Assembly (NCBI GenBank): GCA_963771025.1
Contig: CAVYRL010000005.1
Location: forward strand, 124,001-188,000
Direction of reading: 5' to 3'
From: Miltoncostaea sp963771025
Lineage (GTDB): Bacteria; Actinomycetota; Thermoleophilia; Miltoncostaeales; Miltoncostaeaceae
Length of the DNA stretch: 64,000 nt
Shown here: positions 35,382-45,994 of the stretch, piece after piece
How positions within the stretch are numbered: position 1 is the first letter of the stretch
Layout: each line of letters begins with the position of its first letter
Made by a program: the position numbers and the translations under genes
The notes under the pieces: model-generated
Told to the model about the DNA's origin: nothing
Seen by the model: only the letters and a program-made list of their open reading frames with translations
Databases searched by the model: none

Positions 35382-36919
35382 GGGTTTCGCGCGCGCTCGT
35401 ATCGGTCTCCGACAAGACCGGCCTCGAGGGGTTCGCCAAGGGGTTGGCGGCTCGGGGGATCACGATCGTCTCGACCGGCGGCACGGCCGATTCGCTGCGC
35501 TCCTGGGGCATCGAGGTGGTGTCGGTCGACGAGGTGACCGGCCATCCCGAGATCATGGGCGGCCGGGTCAAGACCCTCCACCCGAAGATCCACGGGGGCA
35601 TCCTGGGACGCCTCGGCCACGAGGGCGACGCCGAGCAGATGCGCGAGAACGGAATCGAGGCGATCGACCTGGTGGTGGTGAACCTCTACCCCTTCGAGGA
35701 CTGGGTCCAGCGGCGCGGCGTCGGCGACGACGAGCTGATCGAGCAGATCGACATCGGCGGGCCCGCGCTGATCCGGGCGGCGGCCAAGAATCACTCCCGG
35801 GTCGGGGTGGTCACCTCGCCCGACCAGTACGCCGAGGTGCTCGACGAGCTGGCCGCCGGAGACGGCCAGCTCTCGCCCGCCCTGCGCCGCGGCCTCGCCG
35901 GTGCGGCGTTCCAGCGCACCGCGCGCTACGACGCCACCATCGCCAACTGGTTCGCCGAGGGCGAGGACGAGTTCCCCGACCAGATCCTCCTCGGCTTCGA
36001 GAAGCACCTGGATGTCAGCTACGGCGAGAACCCGCACCAGCGCGGGGCGTACTACGCCGAGCGCGGCGCCCGGACCCACCTGCTGTCGCGCGTGGAGCAC
36101 CTGCATGGCAAGCCCCTGTCGTTCAACAACCTGTACGACATGGACGCGGCGCGCGCGATGCTGGCCGAGTTCGAGCTGCCGGCGTGCGTGATCGTGAAGC
36201 ACAACAACCCCTGCGGCGTCGCGATCGCGGGAGACGTCGGCACGGCCTACGAGGCCGCGCGCGACTGCGATCCGGTGTCGGCCTACGGCGGCGTCGTGGT
36301 CGTCAACCGGCCCGTGGACGCCGATCTGGGCGAGCTGCTGGCCGGGACCTTCGTCGAGGTGCTGCTGGCCCCGGCCTACGACCCGGCGGGGCTCGCGGCT
36401 CTGACGCGCAAGCCCAACACGCGCATCATGCTGAACGGCGAGCGGCGCCGGACCAACCCGGGCGAGCGCGATCTGCGCCGGGTGTCGGGCGGGCTGCTGG
36501 TGCAGGACCGTGACGCCGAGGCCGAGGACCGCGACCAGATGTCGGTCGTCACCCGGCACTCCCCCAGCGAGAGCGAGTGGGGCGACCTGCTGTTCGCGTG
36601 GCGCGTCGCGAAGCACGTCAAGAGCAACGCGATCGTGCTGGCCCGGGACCTGACGACGGTGGGCATCGGAGCCGGCCAGATGAGCCGCGTCGACTCGGTG
36701 CGCCTGTCGCTCGACAAGGCCCAGGTGCCGGTGCGCGGCTCGGTGCTCGCGAGCGACGCGTTCTTCCCCTTCGCCGACGGCCCCGAGGCCGCGGTGAAGG
36801 CCGGCGTGACGGCCATCATCCAGCCGGGCGGCTCGATCCGCGACGACGAGGTGTTCGCGGCCTGCGACGCCGCCGGGGTCGCGATGGTCGTCACCGGCCG
36901 CCGGCACTTCCGCCACTAG
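35378..36919 (+). CDS. purH: Bifunctional AICAR transformylase / IMP cyclohydrolase
   Basis: 513-residue enzyme doing the last two steps to IMP. The N-terminal cyclohydrolase domain (MGS-like) runs RALVSVSDKTGLEGFAKGL through MGGRVKTLHPKIHGGIL. The transformylase domain has SYGENPHQRGAYY, the catalytic Lys-His in VIVKHNNPCGVAIA, and ends VTGRRHFRH. Last gene of the purine operon; GTG start. Confidence 0.97.
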   Translation: MRVSRALVSVSDKTGLEGFAKGLAARGITIVSTGGTADSLRSWGIEVVSVDEVTGHPEIMGGRVKTLHPKIHGGILGRLGHEGDAEQMRENGIEAIDLVVVNLYPFEDWVQRRGVGDDELIEQIDIGGPALIRAAAKNHSRVGVVTSPDQYAEVLDELAAGDGQLSPALRRGLAGAAFQRTARYDATIANWFAEGEDEFPDQILLGFEKHLDVSYGENPHQRGAYYAERGARTHLLSRVEHLHGKPLSFNNLYDMDAARAMLAEFELPACVIVKHNNPCGVAIAGDVGTAYEAARDCDPVSAYGGVVVVNRPVDADLGELLAGTFVEVLLAPAYDPAGLAALTRKPNTRIMLNGERRRTNPGERDLRRVSGGLLVQDRDAEAEDRDQMSVVTRHSPSESEWGDLLFAWRVAKHVKSNAIVLARDLTTVGIGAGQMSRVDSVRLSLDKAQVPVRGSVLASDAFFPFADGPEAAVKAGVTAIIQPGGSIRDDEVFAACDAAGVAMVVTGRRHFRH

Positions 36920-36932
36920 GACTCGGGGACCC

Positions 36933-37343
36933 GTGCCGAGCTGGCAGCTGACCATCGACGTGGACGCCCCTCCGGACACCGTGTGGGCGTTCATCGGCGA
37001 CCCCACCACCGTGCCCCGGTGGTACCCGAAGTACGTCTCCTGCACGGTGGACGGGGACACCCGCGTGCTTCGCAGCGCGGAGGGTGCCGAGTTGCGGGAG
37101 GTGCTGATGGACCGCGACGACGCGCGCCGCTTCTACGCCTACTCCGTGCTCTCGGGCGCCCCCGTCGCCTCACACCGGGCCAGCTTCGAGGTCACCGCCC
37201 TCGGTACGGGCAGCCGGGTGATCTGGTCGACGGACGCGGAGCCCTCGGATCCGGCGGTCGATCTGGAGGCGCGGTTGACCCCCACCCAGACGGATGCGCT
37301 CGTGCGGGTGAAGCAGATCGTGGAGGACGACCGACCCACCTGA
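36933..37343 (+). CDS. SRPBCC-fold (polyketide cyclase-like) protein
   Basis: 136-residue START/Bet v1-fold protein: an N-terminal strand WQLTIDVDAPPDTVWAFIGDP, a cavity-lining middle (TVPRWYPKYVSCTV, ELREVLMDRDDARRFYAYSV) and a C-terminal helix. Such proteins bind small hydrophobic molecules; no specific function can be assigned. GTG start 13 bases after purH, so it may be read through from the purine operon. Confidence 0.75.
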   Translation: MPSWQLTIDVDAPPDTVWAFIGDPTTVPRWYPKYVSCTVDGDTRVLRSAEGAELREVLMDRDDARRFYAYSVLSGAPVASHRASFEVTALGTGSRVIWSTDAEPSDPAVDLEARLTPTQTDALVRVKQIVEDDRPT

Positions 37344-37375
37344 CCCGTGGCAGCCGCGCCGTGGCGGGCAGCACC

Positions 37376-37381
37376 TACCCT
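37376..37381 (+). promoter_or_regulatory. -10 element TACCCT, leaderless start at 37388
   Basis: TACCCT and exactly six bases before the ATG of the serine protease. Same hexamer and nearly the same spacing as at ispH and metH. Confidence 0.6.
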
Positions 37382-37387
37382 GTGGTG

Positions 37388-38566
37388 ATGCGCCCGCTGC
37401 TCGCCGCCCTCGCCGTCGCCCTCGCGCTGGTTTCCCCGGCCGCGGCGGCGGCCCCCGACGATCTGTCCACCGACGCCCTCGACCGGGCCGCGCTGCTGGC
37501 GCTGCCGAGCGTCTACCGCGTCGAGGTGACGATGCACGTGCAGGGCCTGCGCACCGGTGACGGCACGACGCTCACGATCCCCCCCGTCGGGCGGGTCTTC
37601 CGGGAGGTGGGCACGGCATTCGCGGTCGCGCCGGGCGGCTGGCTGGTGTCCGCCGCCCACGTCGCGGCGCCCGGCGCCGTCCGGATCGCCGCGCTCGCGT
37701 ACCAGAGCAGGCAGCGGGCGCTGGGGCGGCAGATCAGCGAGAAGGCCGCGCTCGACTGGGTCGCGAAGACCCGCGCGCGCGCGGTGAAGGGCCGGGTGGT
37801 GGGGCGTGAGATCACCCAGGCCGACGCCGGCGCGGGGGCGCTGGCGTCGCGCTCGTACGAAGCGATCGACGTGGTCGCGAGCCATCAGGCCGATCTGGTC
37901 GCCATGCGCATCGACCTCCCCAAGGCGCCGGCGCTGGCGCTGGACGAGTCGGCCAGCATCGGCACCCCGGTGGCGACGATCGGCTTCGGAGTGGGCTCCG
38001 CGCTGGACGGGCCGGTGCGCGGCAAGCTGGAGCCGGCGGTGCGCCGCGGCCGGCTCGGACGCACCGGAGCACTGGACGCCGAGGACGGGCTGCCCGCCCG
38101 CCAGGCCACGTTGATCTCAGTGCCGGTGGAGCCCGGGGACTCCGGTGGTCCGGTGATCGACGCGCAGGGGCGCGTGCGCGGCGTGGTGATCATCCGCACC
38201 GGAGACGGTGGCGTCGCCGAGCAGGCCACCGAGGTGCGGCAGCTGATGGCGGGGATCGACGTCACGCCCGCGCCGGGGCCGACGGCGGCGCTGTTCCGTG
38301 GCGCCATGGCCGATTTCTGGAACCTCGACTTCGCGAGCGCGCAAGAGGGCTTCACCGCCACCCTGGCGACGTTCGGCGGGCACACCCTCGCCGGCGTCGA
38401 GCGACGCCGGGCCGAGGAGCTCGCGGCGGGTGACTACCGCCTCGTGGGAACCGAGCGGCGGCGGGGCGTGCTGCTGGCGGTCGCGGTCCTGGCGATCGTC
38501 GCCGCGATCGTCTGCGGGCTGGCGCTCGCGCGTCCCGGACGGGGCGTCCGGGGGAGCGGCGAGTAA
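37388..38566 (+). CDS. Membrane-anchored trypsin-like serine protease
   Basis: 392-residue exported protease. Signal peptide LLAALAVALALVSPAAAAA; catalytic triad His in GGWLVSAAHVAAPG, Asp in SHQADLVAMRID and Ser in VEPGDSGGPVID. A C-terminal membrane segment (LLAVAVLAIVAAIVCGLALA) is preceded by a TPR-like region (WNLDFASAQEGFTATLATFGGHTLAG). The topology (exported catalytic domain, C-terminal anchor) suggests surface quality control or signal processing. The start ATG is six bases from TACCCT. Confidence 0.85.
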   Translation: MRPLLAALAVALALVSPAAAAAPDDLSTDALDRAALLALPSVYRVEVTMHVQGLRTGDGTTLTIPPVGRVFREVGTAFAVAPGGWLVSAAHVAAPGAVRIAALAYQSRQRALGRQISEKAALDWVAKTRARAVKGRVVGREITQADAGAGALASRSYEAIDVVASHQADLVAMRIDLPKAPALALDESASIGTPVATIGFGVGSALDGPVRGKLEPAVRRGRLGRTGALDAEDGLPARQATLISVPVEPGDSGGPVIDAQGRVRGVVIIRTGDGGVAEQATEVRQLMAGIDVTPAPGPTAALFRGAMADFWNLDFASAQEGFTATLATFGGHTLAGVERRRAEELAAGDYRLVGTERRRGVLLAVAVLAIVAAIVCGLALARPGRGVRGSGE

Positions 38567-38594
38567 GGTAAGTCGCTCCGGCGGGGAGGCGCGT

Positions 38595-39674
38595 GTGCGA
38601 ATCGGAGTACCGGCCGAGGTCAAGTCGGATGAGTACCGGGTGGCCCTCGCGCCCGCCGGTGCCCTCGAGCTGTCGCAGCACGGCCACGAGGTGTGGGTCC
38701 AGGCCGGCGCCGGCGAGGGGGCGGGCTTCTCGGACGCCGACTACGCCCGGGTCGGTGCGCGGTTGGGAGACGCCCACGCCGCATGGGACTCGCAGCTGAT
38801 CCTGAAGGTCAAGGAACCGCAGCCCTCCGAGTTCGGCTTCCTGCACGACGACCAGGCCCTGTTCACCTATCTCCACCTCGCCGCCAACCCGCGGGTCGCC
38901 GATGCCCTGAAGCGCGCCGGCACCACGGCGATCGCCTACGAGACCGTGGAGGACGAGTCGGGGCGCCTGCCGCTGCTGGCGCCCATGAGCGAGATCGCCG
39001 GGCGCCTGTCGGTCCAGGCCGGCGCGCGGTACCTGGAGCGCCCCCTGGGCGGCCGCGGTGTGTTGCTGGGAGGCGTGGCGGGCGTCGCCCCCGGCTCGGT
39101 GGTGATTCTGGGCGGCGGCATCGTGGGCACGAACGCCGCCGTGGTGGCCGCCGGAATGCAGGCGCACGTCGCCGTGCTGGACATCGACCTCGTGCGCCTG
39201 CGTGAGCTCGAGCTGCTGCTGGCGGGGCGGGTGACCCTGCTGCACTCGACCCAGCTGGCCATCGAGGAGCTGCTGCCCACCGCCGACCTGGTCGTCGGAG
39301 CGGTCCTGCTGCCGGGAGCCCGCGCGCCGCGCCTGGTGCGCCGGGAGGCCCTCGGGCTGATGAGACCCGGATCGGTGGTCGTCGATGTCGCCGTCGACCA
39401 GGGTGGCTGCATCGAGACGTCGCACCCCACCACGCACTCGGACCCGGTGTACACGGTTGACGGGGTGCAGCACTACTGCGTCGCCAACATGCCCGGCGCG
39501 GTGCCCGTGACCGCCACGCGGGCGCTCTGCAACGCGACGCTGCCGTACGTGATGCGCCTGGCCGACGAGGGCCTCGACGACGCGCTGCGCGCGGAGGCGG
39601 GCCTGCGTCCCGGGGTGAACGTCCGCGACGGCCGGGTCGTGAACGCGACGGTGGCGGAGGCCCTGGCGACCTGA
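38595..39674 (+). CDS. ald: Alanine dehydrogenase
   Basis: 359-residue NAD-dependent enzyme interconverting L-alanine and pyruvate plus ammonia. N-terminal RIGVPAEVKSDEYRVALAPAG; KVKEPQPSEF; NAD fold VVILGGGIVGTNAAVVAAG; and the signature VDVAVDQGGCIETSHPTTHSDPVY. GTG 38595 has a Shine-Dalgarno GGGGAGG six bases upstream. Its stop overlaps a CTG that is the likely start of the P-type ATPase. Confidence 0.95.
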   Translation: MRIGVPAEVKSDEYRVALAPAGALELSQHGHEVWVQAGAGEGAGFSDADYARVGARLGDAHAAWDSQLILKVKEPQPSEFGFLHDDQALFTYLHLAANPRVADALKRAGTTAIAYETVEDESGRLPLLAPMSEIAGRLSVQAGARYLERPLGGRGVLLGGVAGVAPGSVVILGGGIVGTNAAVVAAGMQAHVAVLDIDLVRLRELELLLAGRVTLLHSTQLAIEELLPTADLVVGAVLLPGARAPRLVRREALGLMRPGSVVVDVAVDQGGCIETSHPTTHSDPVYTVDGVQHYCVANMPGAVPVTATRALCNATLPYVMRLADEGLDDALRAEAGLRPGVNVRDGRVVNATVAEALAT

Positions 39675-42070
39675 GCACGCTGACGCAGCGCCTGCCGCCG
39701 CCGGAGCAGGGGCTCACGCAGGCGGAGGCCCGCCGGCGCCTCGCCGCGCGAGGAGAGGTGCACTCGGCCCCGACCAGCCGGTCGTGGTCCAGCATCCTGC
39801 GCGCCAACCTGCTGACCGTCTTCAACGTGACCCTGCTGTTCTTCGGCATCGTCACGCTGATCTTCGGCGACTGGCGCGACGCCGTGTTCCTGGGGATCCT
39901 GGTGCTCAACGCGGGCATCGGGATCATCCAGGAGGCGCGCGCCAAGGCGAGCCTCGACCGCCTCGCGGCGCTGGTGGCTCCCCGCGCGACCGTCGTGCGC
40001 GACGGCCGGCCGGTCGTGGTCCGGATCGCCGAGGTGGTGCCCGGGGACCTGGTCACGGTGGGCGCAGGCGACCAGATCGTGGCCGACGGGCGGCTGGTGC
40101 GCAGCGACGCGCTGGGGGTGGACGAATCGATCCTGACCGGCGAGTCGGAGCCCGTGGTGCGCCGCGAAGGCGACGGCGTGCGGGCCGGCTCGTACGCGGT
40201 CGAGGGGTCGGGCGCCTACGTCGCGGACGCCGTCGGCGCCGACACGTACGCCGAGCGGCTCGTGGGCGAGGCCCGCGAGTTCCGGCACCCGCGCTCGCCG
40301 CTCGAGCTGGCCCTGGACCGCCTGATCCTGATCCTCGGCGTCTCCATGGTGCCGCTCGGGGTGCTGCTGGGCTGGTCGCTGATCGAGCAGGACACGCCCT
40401 TTCGCGAGTCGGTGGCGACGGCGGTGGCCGGCGTCATCACGATCGTCCCCGAGGGACTCGTGCTGCTGGTGGGCGTGACCTACGCGGTGGCCACGCTGCG
40501 GATGACCCGGCGGGGCGCCCTGAGCCAGCAGCTCAACGCGATCGAGTCGCTGGCGTCGACCGACGTGATCTGCCTCGACAAGACCGGCACCCTCACCGAG
40601 GAGCGGCTGCGCGTGGTGGAGCTGACGGCGGCCGACGGCGTGGACGAGGGCGAGTTCTCGGCGACCCTTGGGCGCTACGCGGCGAGCTCGCCGAGCCGCA
40701 ACGCGACCCTCGACGCCGTGGCCGCCTTCGTGCCGGGGTCGCCCGAGCCGATCGACGAGAACGTGCCCTTCGCCTCGCGCAGGCGCTGGAGCGGTGTGCG
40801 CATGGCCGGGCGCACCCACGTGCTGGGGGCACCCGAGCATTTCGACCTGGGCGATCGGCTGACGCTGCGGGTCGCCGCCGAGGCCGCGGCCGGGCGCCGT
40901 GTGCTGGCGCTGGCGGCGGGCGATGCGCCCCTCGCCCTCGCCTCGCCCGACGCCCCGCCCCCGGCCGGCCTCACCGTCCTCGGACTGGTGGTGCTGGCCG
41001 AGGAGCTGCGCCCCGACACCCGCGAGACGATCGCCTTCCTGCTCGAGGAGGAGATCCAGATCCGGGTGATCTCCGGCGACGCGCCCGCCACCGTGGCGGC
41101 GATCGCCGCCGACGCGGGCATTCCGGTGCGCGGCACGCCGGTCGACGGACGCGAGCTGCCGGCCGGCGACGCGGAACTGCGCGCCCTGGTGCGCGAGACG
41201 AACGTGGTGGGGCGCATCTCGCCCGCCGGCAAGAAGCGCTACGTGGAGACGCTCGCCGCCGACGGCCTGCACGTGGTGATGGTGGGCGACGGCGTCAACG
41301 ACGTGCCGGCGCTGAAGGCCGCGCGGCTGGCGATCGCCCAGGGCGGCGGATCGCAGATGGCCCGCGGCGTGGCCGACCTGGTGCTCGTGAAGGGCGGCTT
41401 CGCCTCGATCCCGCCGATGGTCCGAGAGGGCCGCAAGGTGCTGCGCAACCTGCAACGGGTGGCCAAGCTGTTCGTCGCCAAGTCCGTGGTGGCGGCCTTC
41501 CTCATCCTGACCGTGGGGCTCTCGTCCGAGAGCTACCCGTTTCTGCCGCGGCACCTGACCCTGGCCTCGGCGATCACGATCGGCATCCCGGCGTTCTTCC
41601 TGGCGCTCGCGCCGAGCACGGGGCCCTGGAGGCCGCTCCGTTTCCTGCGGGAGCTGGCCAGCTTCGCCATACCGGCCGGCACGGCGACCGGCCTCGGCGT
41701 GGTCGCGAGCTTCCTGTTCTCGATCAACCTGCTCAAGATGAACGAGGTGGAGGCGCGGACCGTGGCGACGACGGTCCTCGTCGCCATGGGCCTGTACCTG
41801 ATCGTGGTGCTCGAGTCGTCGAGCCGGGTGCGCGGCTACACCGTCGGCGCGCTGTGCCTCGGGCTGCTGGCCCTCTACTTCGTGGTGCTGTCCCTGCCGG
41901 GCTGGCGCGACTTCTTCCAGGTGGCCCCGCCCGGCGTGGGGGTGATCATGGTGTCGCTGGCGGGGGCTGCCCTGGCGGCGGGAGGTCTTGCGCTGACGGA
42001 CGAGCGGTTCCTGCCTGTGTGGCCCACGGCCCGAACGCCCTCAGAATCGTCAGGATCAGAGCCAGGGTGA
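39671..42070 (+). CDS. P-type cation ATPase, CtpE-like, probable CTG start
   Basis: 799-residue ion pump. Actuator motif TGESEPV; TM4 VPEGLVLL; phosphorylation site DKTGTLTEE; nucleotide domain; hinge GDGVNDVPALK; at least nine membrane segments. The overall pattern matches M. tuberculosis CtpE, a calcium-uptake ATPase, better than Kdp or heavy-metal pumps (no CPC). The N-terminal cation-ATPase segment GLTQAEARRRLAARG lies upstream of the first conventional start (GTG 39758). No ATG, GTG or TTG occurs between it and the ald stop, whereas CTG 39671 overlaps that stop as CTGA. The 3' end overlaps the convergent VKOR gene by 125 bases. Confidence 0.88.
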   Translation: MSTLTQRLPPPEQGLTQAEARRRLAARGEVHSAPTSRSWSSILRANLLTVFNVTLLFFGIVTLIFGDWRDAVFLGILVLNAGIGIIQEARAKASLDRLAALVAPRATVVRDGRPVVVRIAEVVPGDLVTVGAGDQIVADGRLVRSDALGVDESILTGESEPVVRREGDGVRAGSYAVEGSGAYVADAVGADTYAERLVGEAREFRHPRSPLELALDRLILILGVSMVPLGVLLGWSLIEQDTPFRESVATAVAGVITIVPEGLVLLVGVTYAVATLRMTRRGALSQQLNAIESLASTDVICLDKTGTLTEERLRVVELTAADGVDEGEFSATLGRYAASSPSRNATLDAVAAFVPGSPEPIDENVPFASRRRWSGVRMAGRTHVLGAPEHFDLGDRLTLRVAAEAAAGRRVLALAAGDAPLALASPDAPPPAGLTVLGLVVLAEELRPDTRETIAFLLEEEIQIRVISGDAPATVAAIAADAGIPVRGTPVDGRELPAGDAELRALVRETNVVGRISPAGKKRYVETLAADGLHVVMVGDGVNDVPALKAARLAIAQGGGSQMARGVADLVLVKGGFASIPPMVREGRKVLRNLQRVAKLFVAKSVVAAFLILTVGLSSESYPFLPRHLTLASAITIGIPAFFLALAPSTGPWRPLRFLRELASFAIPAGTATGLGVVASFLFSINLLKMNEVEARTVATTVLVAMGLYLIVVLESSSRVRGYTVGALCLGLLALYFVVLSLPGWRDFFQVAPPGVGVIMVSLAGAALAAGGLALTDERFLPVWPTARTPSESSGSEPG

Positions 42071-42443
42071 CCAGGATCGCGCTGGTGACGCACCAGGCGC
42101 AGATCGCGTCGATGATGAACAGCTCGGCGAAGGTCAGCCAGGCCGAGAAGCCGAAGCTGACGAGGGCCGTGAACAGGCCGAGGGCCCGGCCCAGCTGCCC
42201 GGGGATCAGCGCGGCGGCGAACAGCGCGACGTAGGCCACCAGACCGAGGATCGCTACGGGGATGCCGGCGAGCTCGGAGTAGTCGCTCTCCTGCACCGTC
42301 TTGCAGCCGCCGCCGACGATGCATGTGGGCGCCTGGCCCTCGAGCCGCACCGACGTCAGGTAGCCGGCGACGCCAAGGCCCGCCACCGAGACGACGCCGA
42401 GGGCGATCCTCAGCGCCGTCTCGTTGATCCTCAGGGCGCTCAC
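41946..42443 (-). CDS. VKOR-family thiol oxidoreductase
   Basis: 165-residue membrane protein that re-oxidises a DsbA-like partner with quinone. About four membrane segments; loop cysteines CIVGGGCKTV; the conserved Ser region in DYSELAGIPVAILGL; and the active-site CxxC in AICAWCVTSA. The Pro-rich C-terminus is encoded antisense to the end of the P-type ATPase. GTG start, GTGA overlap with the DsbA-like gene. Confidence 0.93.
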   Translation of the reverse strand: MSALRINETALRIALGVVSVAGLGVAGYLTSVRLEGQAPTCIVGGGCKTVQESDYSELAGIPVAILGLVAYVALFAAALIPGQLGRALGLFTALVSFGFSAWLTFAELFIIDAICAWCVTSAILVTLALILTILRAFGPWATQAGTARPSAQDLPPPGQPPPATP

Positions 42444-43132
42444 GACGAGGGGCCGACCTCGGTCATGGCGGCATCGAACTCACCGATGTCGACCGCGCCG
42501 ACCAGCTTCTTGGTGCCGTTGGGGCCGGTGATCACGAATGTCGGCGTCTCGTTGACCGAGTCCTTGGCGGCCTGATCGCGACGGGTGAAGAACGCGCTGT
42601 TGACGGCCTCGCCGTCGTAGTCCTTCTTCCACTGCTCGACGTCCAGCCCCAGCTTGCCGACGGCCTCCTCCATCAGGCTGTCGGTGAGCCAGTCCGGATG
42701 CGATTCGGAGGCCTGGTTGAGGTACAGCGTGGTGACGAAGGGCCAGATGGCGTCCTGGAGCGCCGCGGCCTCGGCGCCGAGGGCTCCGCGCTCCGAGCTG
42801 GTGTTGATGAACGCGATCGGCCGGAACTCCATCTTGGCCTTGCCGGTGCGGACGTACTTCTGCACGACCTCGGGGACCGTTGAGGTGGACGCGGCCTGGC
42901 AGGCCGGGCACGAGATGTCGCCGTATTCGACGATCGTCACCGGGGCGTCCGCCTGACCGACGACGCTCTTCGACGCGGGGATCCCGTCGAACTCCTTCGT
43001 GGCCTGCGCCGTGCCCTGGATGGTCGAGACGCTTCCACTACCGCCATCGCTCCCGAAGACCTGGATTCCCACCAGGACCGCCACGATGACGACGGCGACG
43101 ACCACTCCGCCGAGGATGTATCGCCTGTTCAC
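42440..43132 (-). CDS. Membrane-anchored DsbA-like thiol oxidoreductase
   Basis: 230-residue exported thioredoxin-fold protein that introduces disulfides. N-terminal anchor ILGGVVVAVVIVAVLVGI; active site YGDISCPACQAA (CPAC); the cis-Pro region ETPTFVI. GTG 43132 follows a Shine-Dalgarno AGAGAGG and starts just before the anchor; upstream reading frame has no such signal. It is coupled to VKOR by GTGA, giving a complete electron route DsbA to VKOR to quinone. Confidence 0.92.
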   Translation of the reverse strand: MNRRYILGGVVVAVVIVAVLVGIQVFGSDGGSGSVSTIQGTAQATKEFDGIPASKSVVGQADAPVTIVEYGDISCPACQAASTSTVPEVVQKYVRTGKAKMEFRPIAFINTSSERGALGAEAAALQDAIWPFVTTLYLNQASESHPDWLTDSLMEEAVGKLGLDVEQWKKDYDGEAVNSAFFTRRDQAAKDSVNETPTFVITGPNGTKKLVGAVDIGEFDAAMTEVGPSS

Positions 43133-43240
43133 GTATCCGGCCTCTCTGTCCGCGGATCCACCCCAACGATCGGCCGGCGCGCCGGCGACCTGAGCGACGA
43201 TAGCGTGATGGCCGGAACCCAGCGCGTCCGGTAGTCGCAC

Positions 43241-43246
43241 TACAGT
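43241..43246 (+). promoter_or_regulatory. -10 element TACAGT, leaderless start at 43254
   Basis: TACAGT seven bases before the nurA ATG; head of the nurA-herA-sbcD-sbcC unit. Confidence 0.6.
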
Positions 43247-43253
43247 CAGTCGA

Positions 43254-44245
43254 ATGGACGTCAATCCTCCCGGTACCTCCATCCACGTCGCGGATCCGTC
43301 CTACGGCCCGGGTCTCGACCCGATGGACGGGGACACCGCCCCGGTCGACACCACGGTTGAGGGACTTCCCTGGGGTCCCGTCGCCCCGCCGGCCTCGCCC
43401 GGGGGCGAGCTCGCCTTCATCGACGGCGCCCAGCAGGTGGAGGCGTGGCTCACGGTCACGGCCGGCGACGACCCCGAGCCGCTGCCCGGAGCGGCGTTCG
43501 CGGCGGCCGCCGGCGCCGTTCTGACCGGGCCGGGCAGCGCGGCCGAGATCGTCGGCCTCCGCGTGCGCCGGGCGATCGTGACGGTCGGGGACCGGCGCCT
43601 GCAGCTGCCCCCCGTCGGCGGCTTCTCGTGGGAGCCGCGCACCGGGGCGGCAAGCGAGTCGACGGGCATCGCGCGGCGGGTGGGCGAGTTCCGCCAACAG
43701 CTCGAGCTGGCCCTGGCCGAGGAGCTGGCCGGGCCGGACCGGCTGATCGTGCTCGATGGGCGACTGTCGTTCGTCCGGGATGTCGGCGGGCCGGTCGTCG
43801 GCGCCATCAAGAGCCACCACCGCATGTACCTGCCGCCCGAGGAGGCGCGCGTCGTCGTGGCGTTGCGCGTGGGCGAACGCACCCCGCTGTTCGCGATCGG
43901 CGCGGACCGCCTGAGCTGGTACCAGCGGCTGCCGGGCGTCGGCCTCGCGGGCTGGGCCGGGATCCTTCGCGGTGAGGTGGCGCGATCGATGGGCGCCGCC
44001 GAGGCCGCCCGGCTGGCCGACCGCGCGGCCGTCGAGCTGCCGCGTTTCGCGGGCCGCCCGCATCGCGACCCCCGGGCGCCCCAGAACCTCTCTCCGGTGG
44101 CGGGCCTCGAGTGGCGGCTGCGCCACCGTATGGGCGACCGGCGCCTGGCGCTGCGGGCCGTGCGGCGCGCGGCCCTGCGGGCGACGCTCGACACGGCCTC
44201 GCCGGCCCAGGTGGCCGTCTCCGAGGCGGACGAGCCGGTGGCCGC

Positions 44246-44249
<4 letters not shown>
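43254..44249 (+). CDS. nurA: NurA-type nuclease
   Basis: 331-residue protein with the NurA nuclease pattern: a first metal Asp in LAFIDGAQQVEAW, a second in RLIVLDGRLSFV, and the conserved VVGAIKSHHRMYLP (Lys region) in the RNase-H-like core. In archaea NurA is a 5'-3' nuclease that forms a machine with the HerA translocase to resect DNA ends. Here it is coupled by ATGA to a HerA-like gene, followed by Mre11 and Rad50 homologues. The first ~50 residues are a Pro-rich N-terminal extension. Not verified by structure; assignment rests on motifs plus context. Confidence 0.8.
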
Positions 44250-45982
<1,733 letters not shown>

Positions 45983-45994
45983 GGGGCCCGGCGG

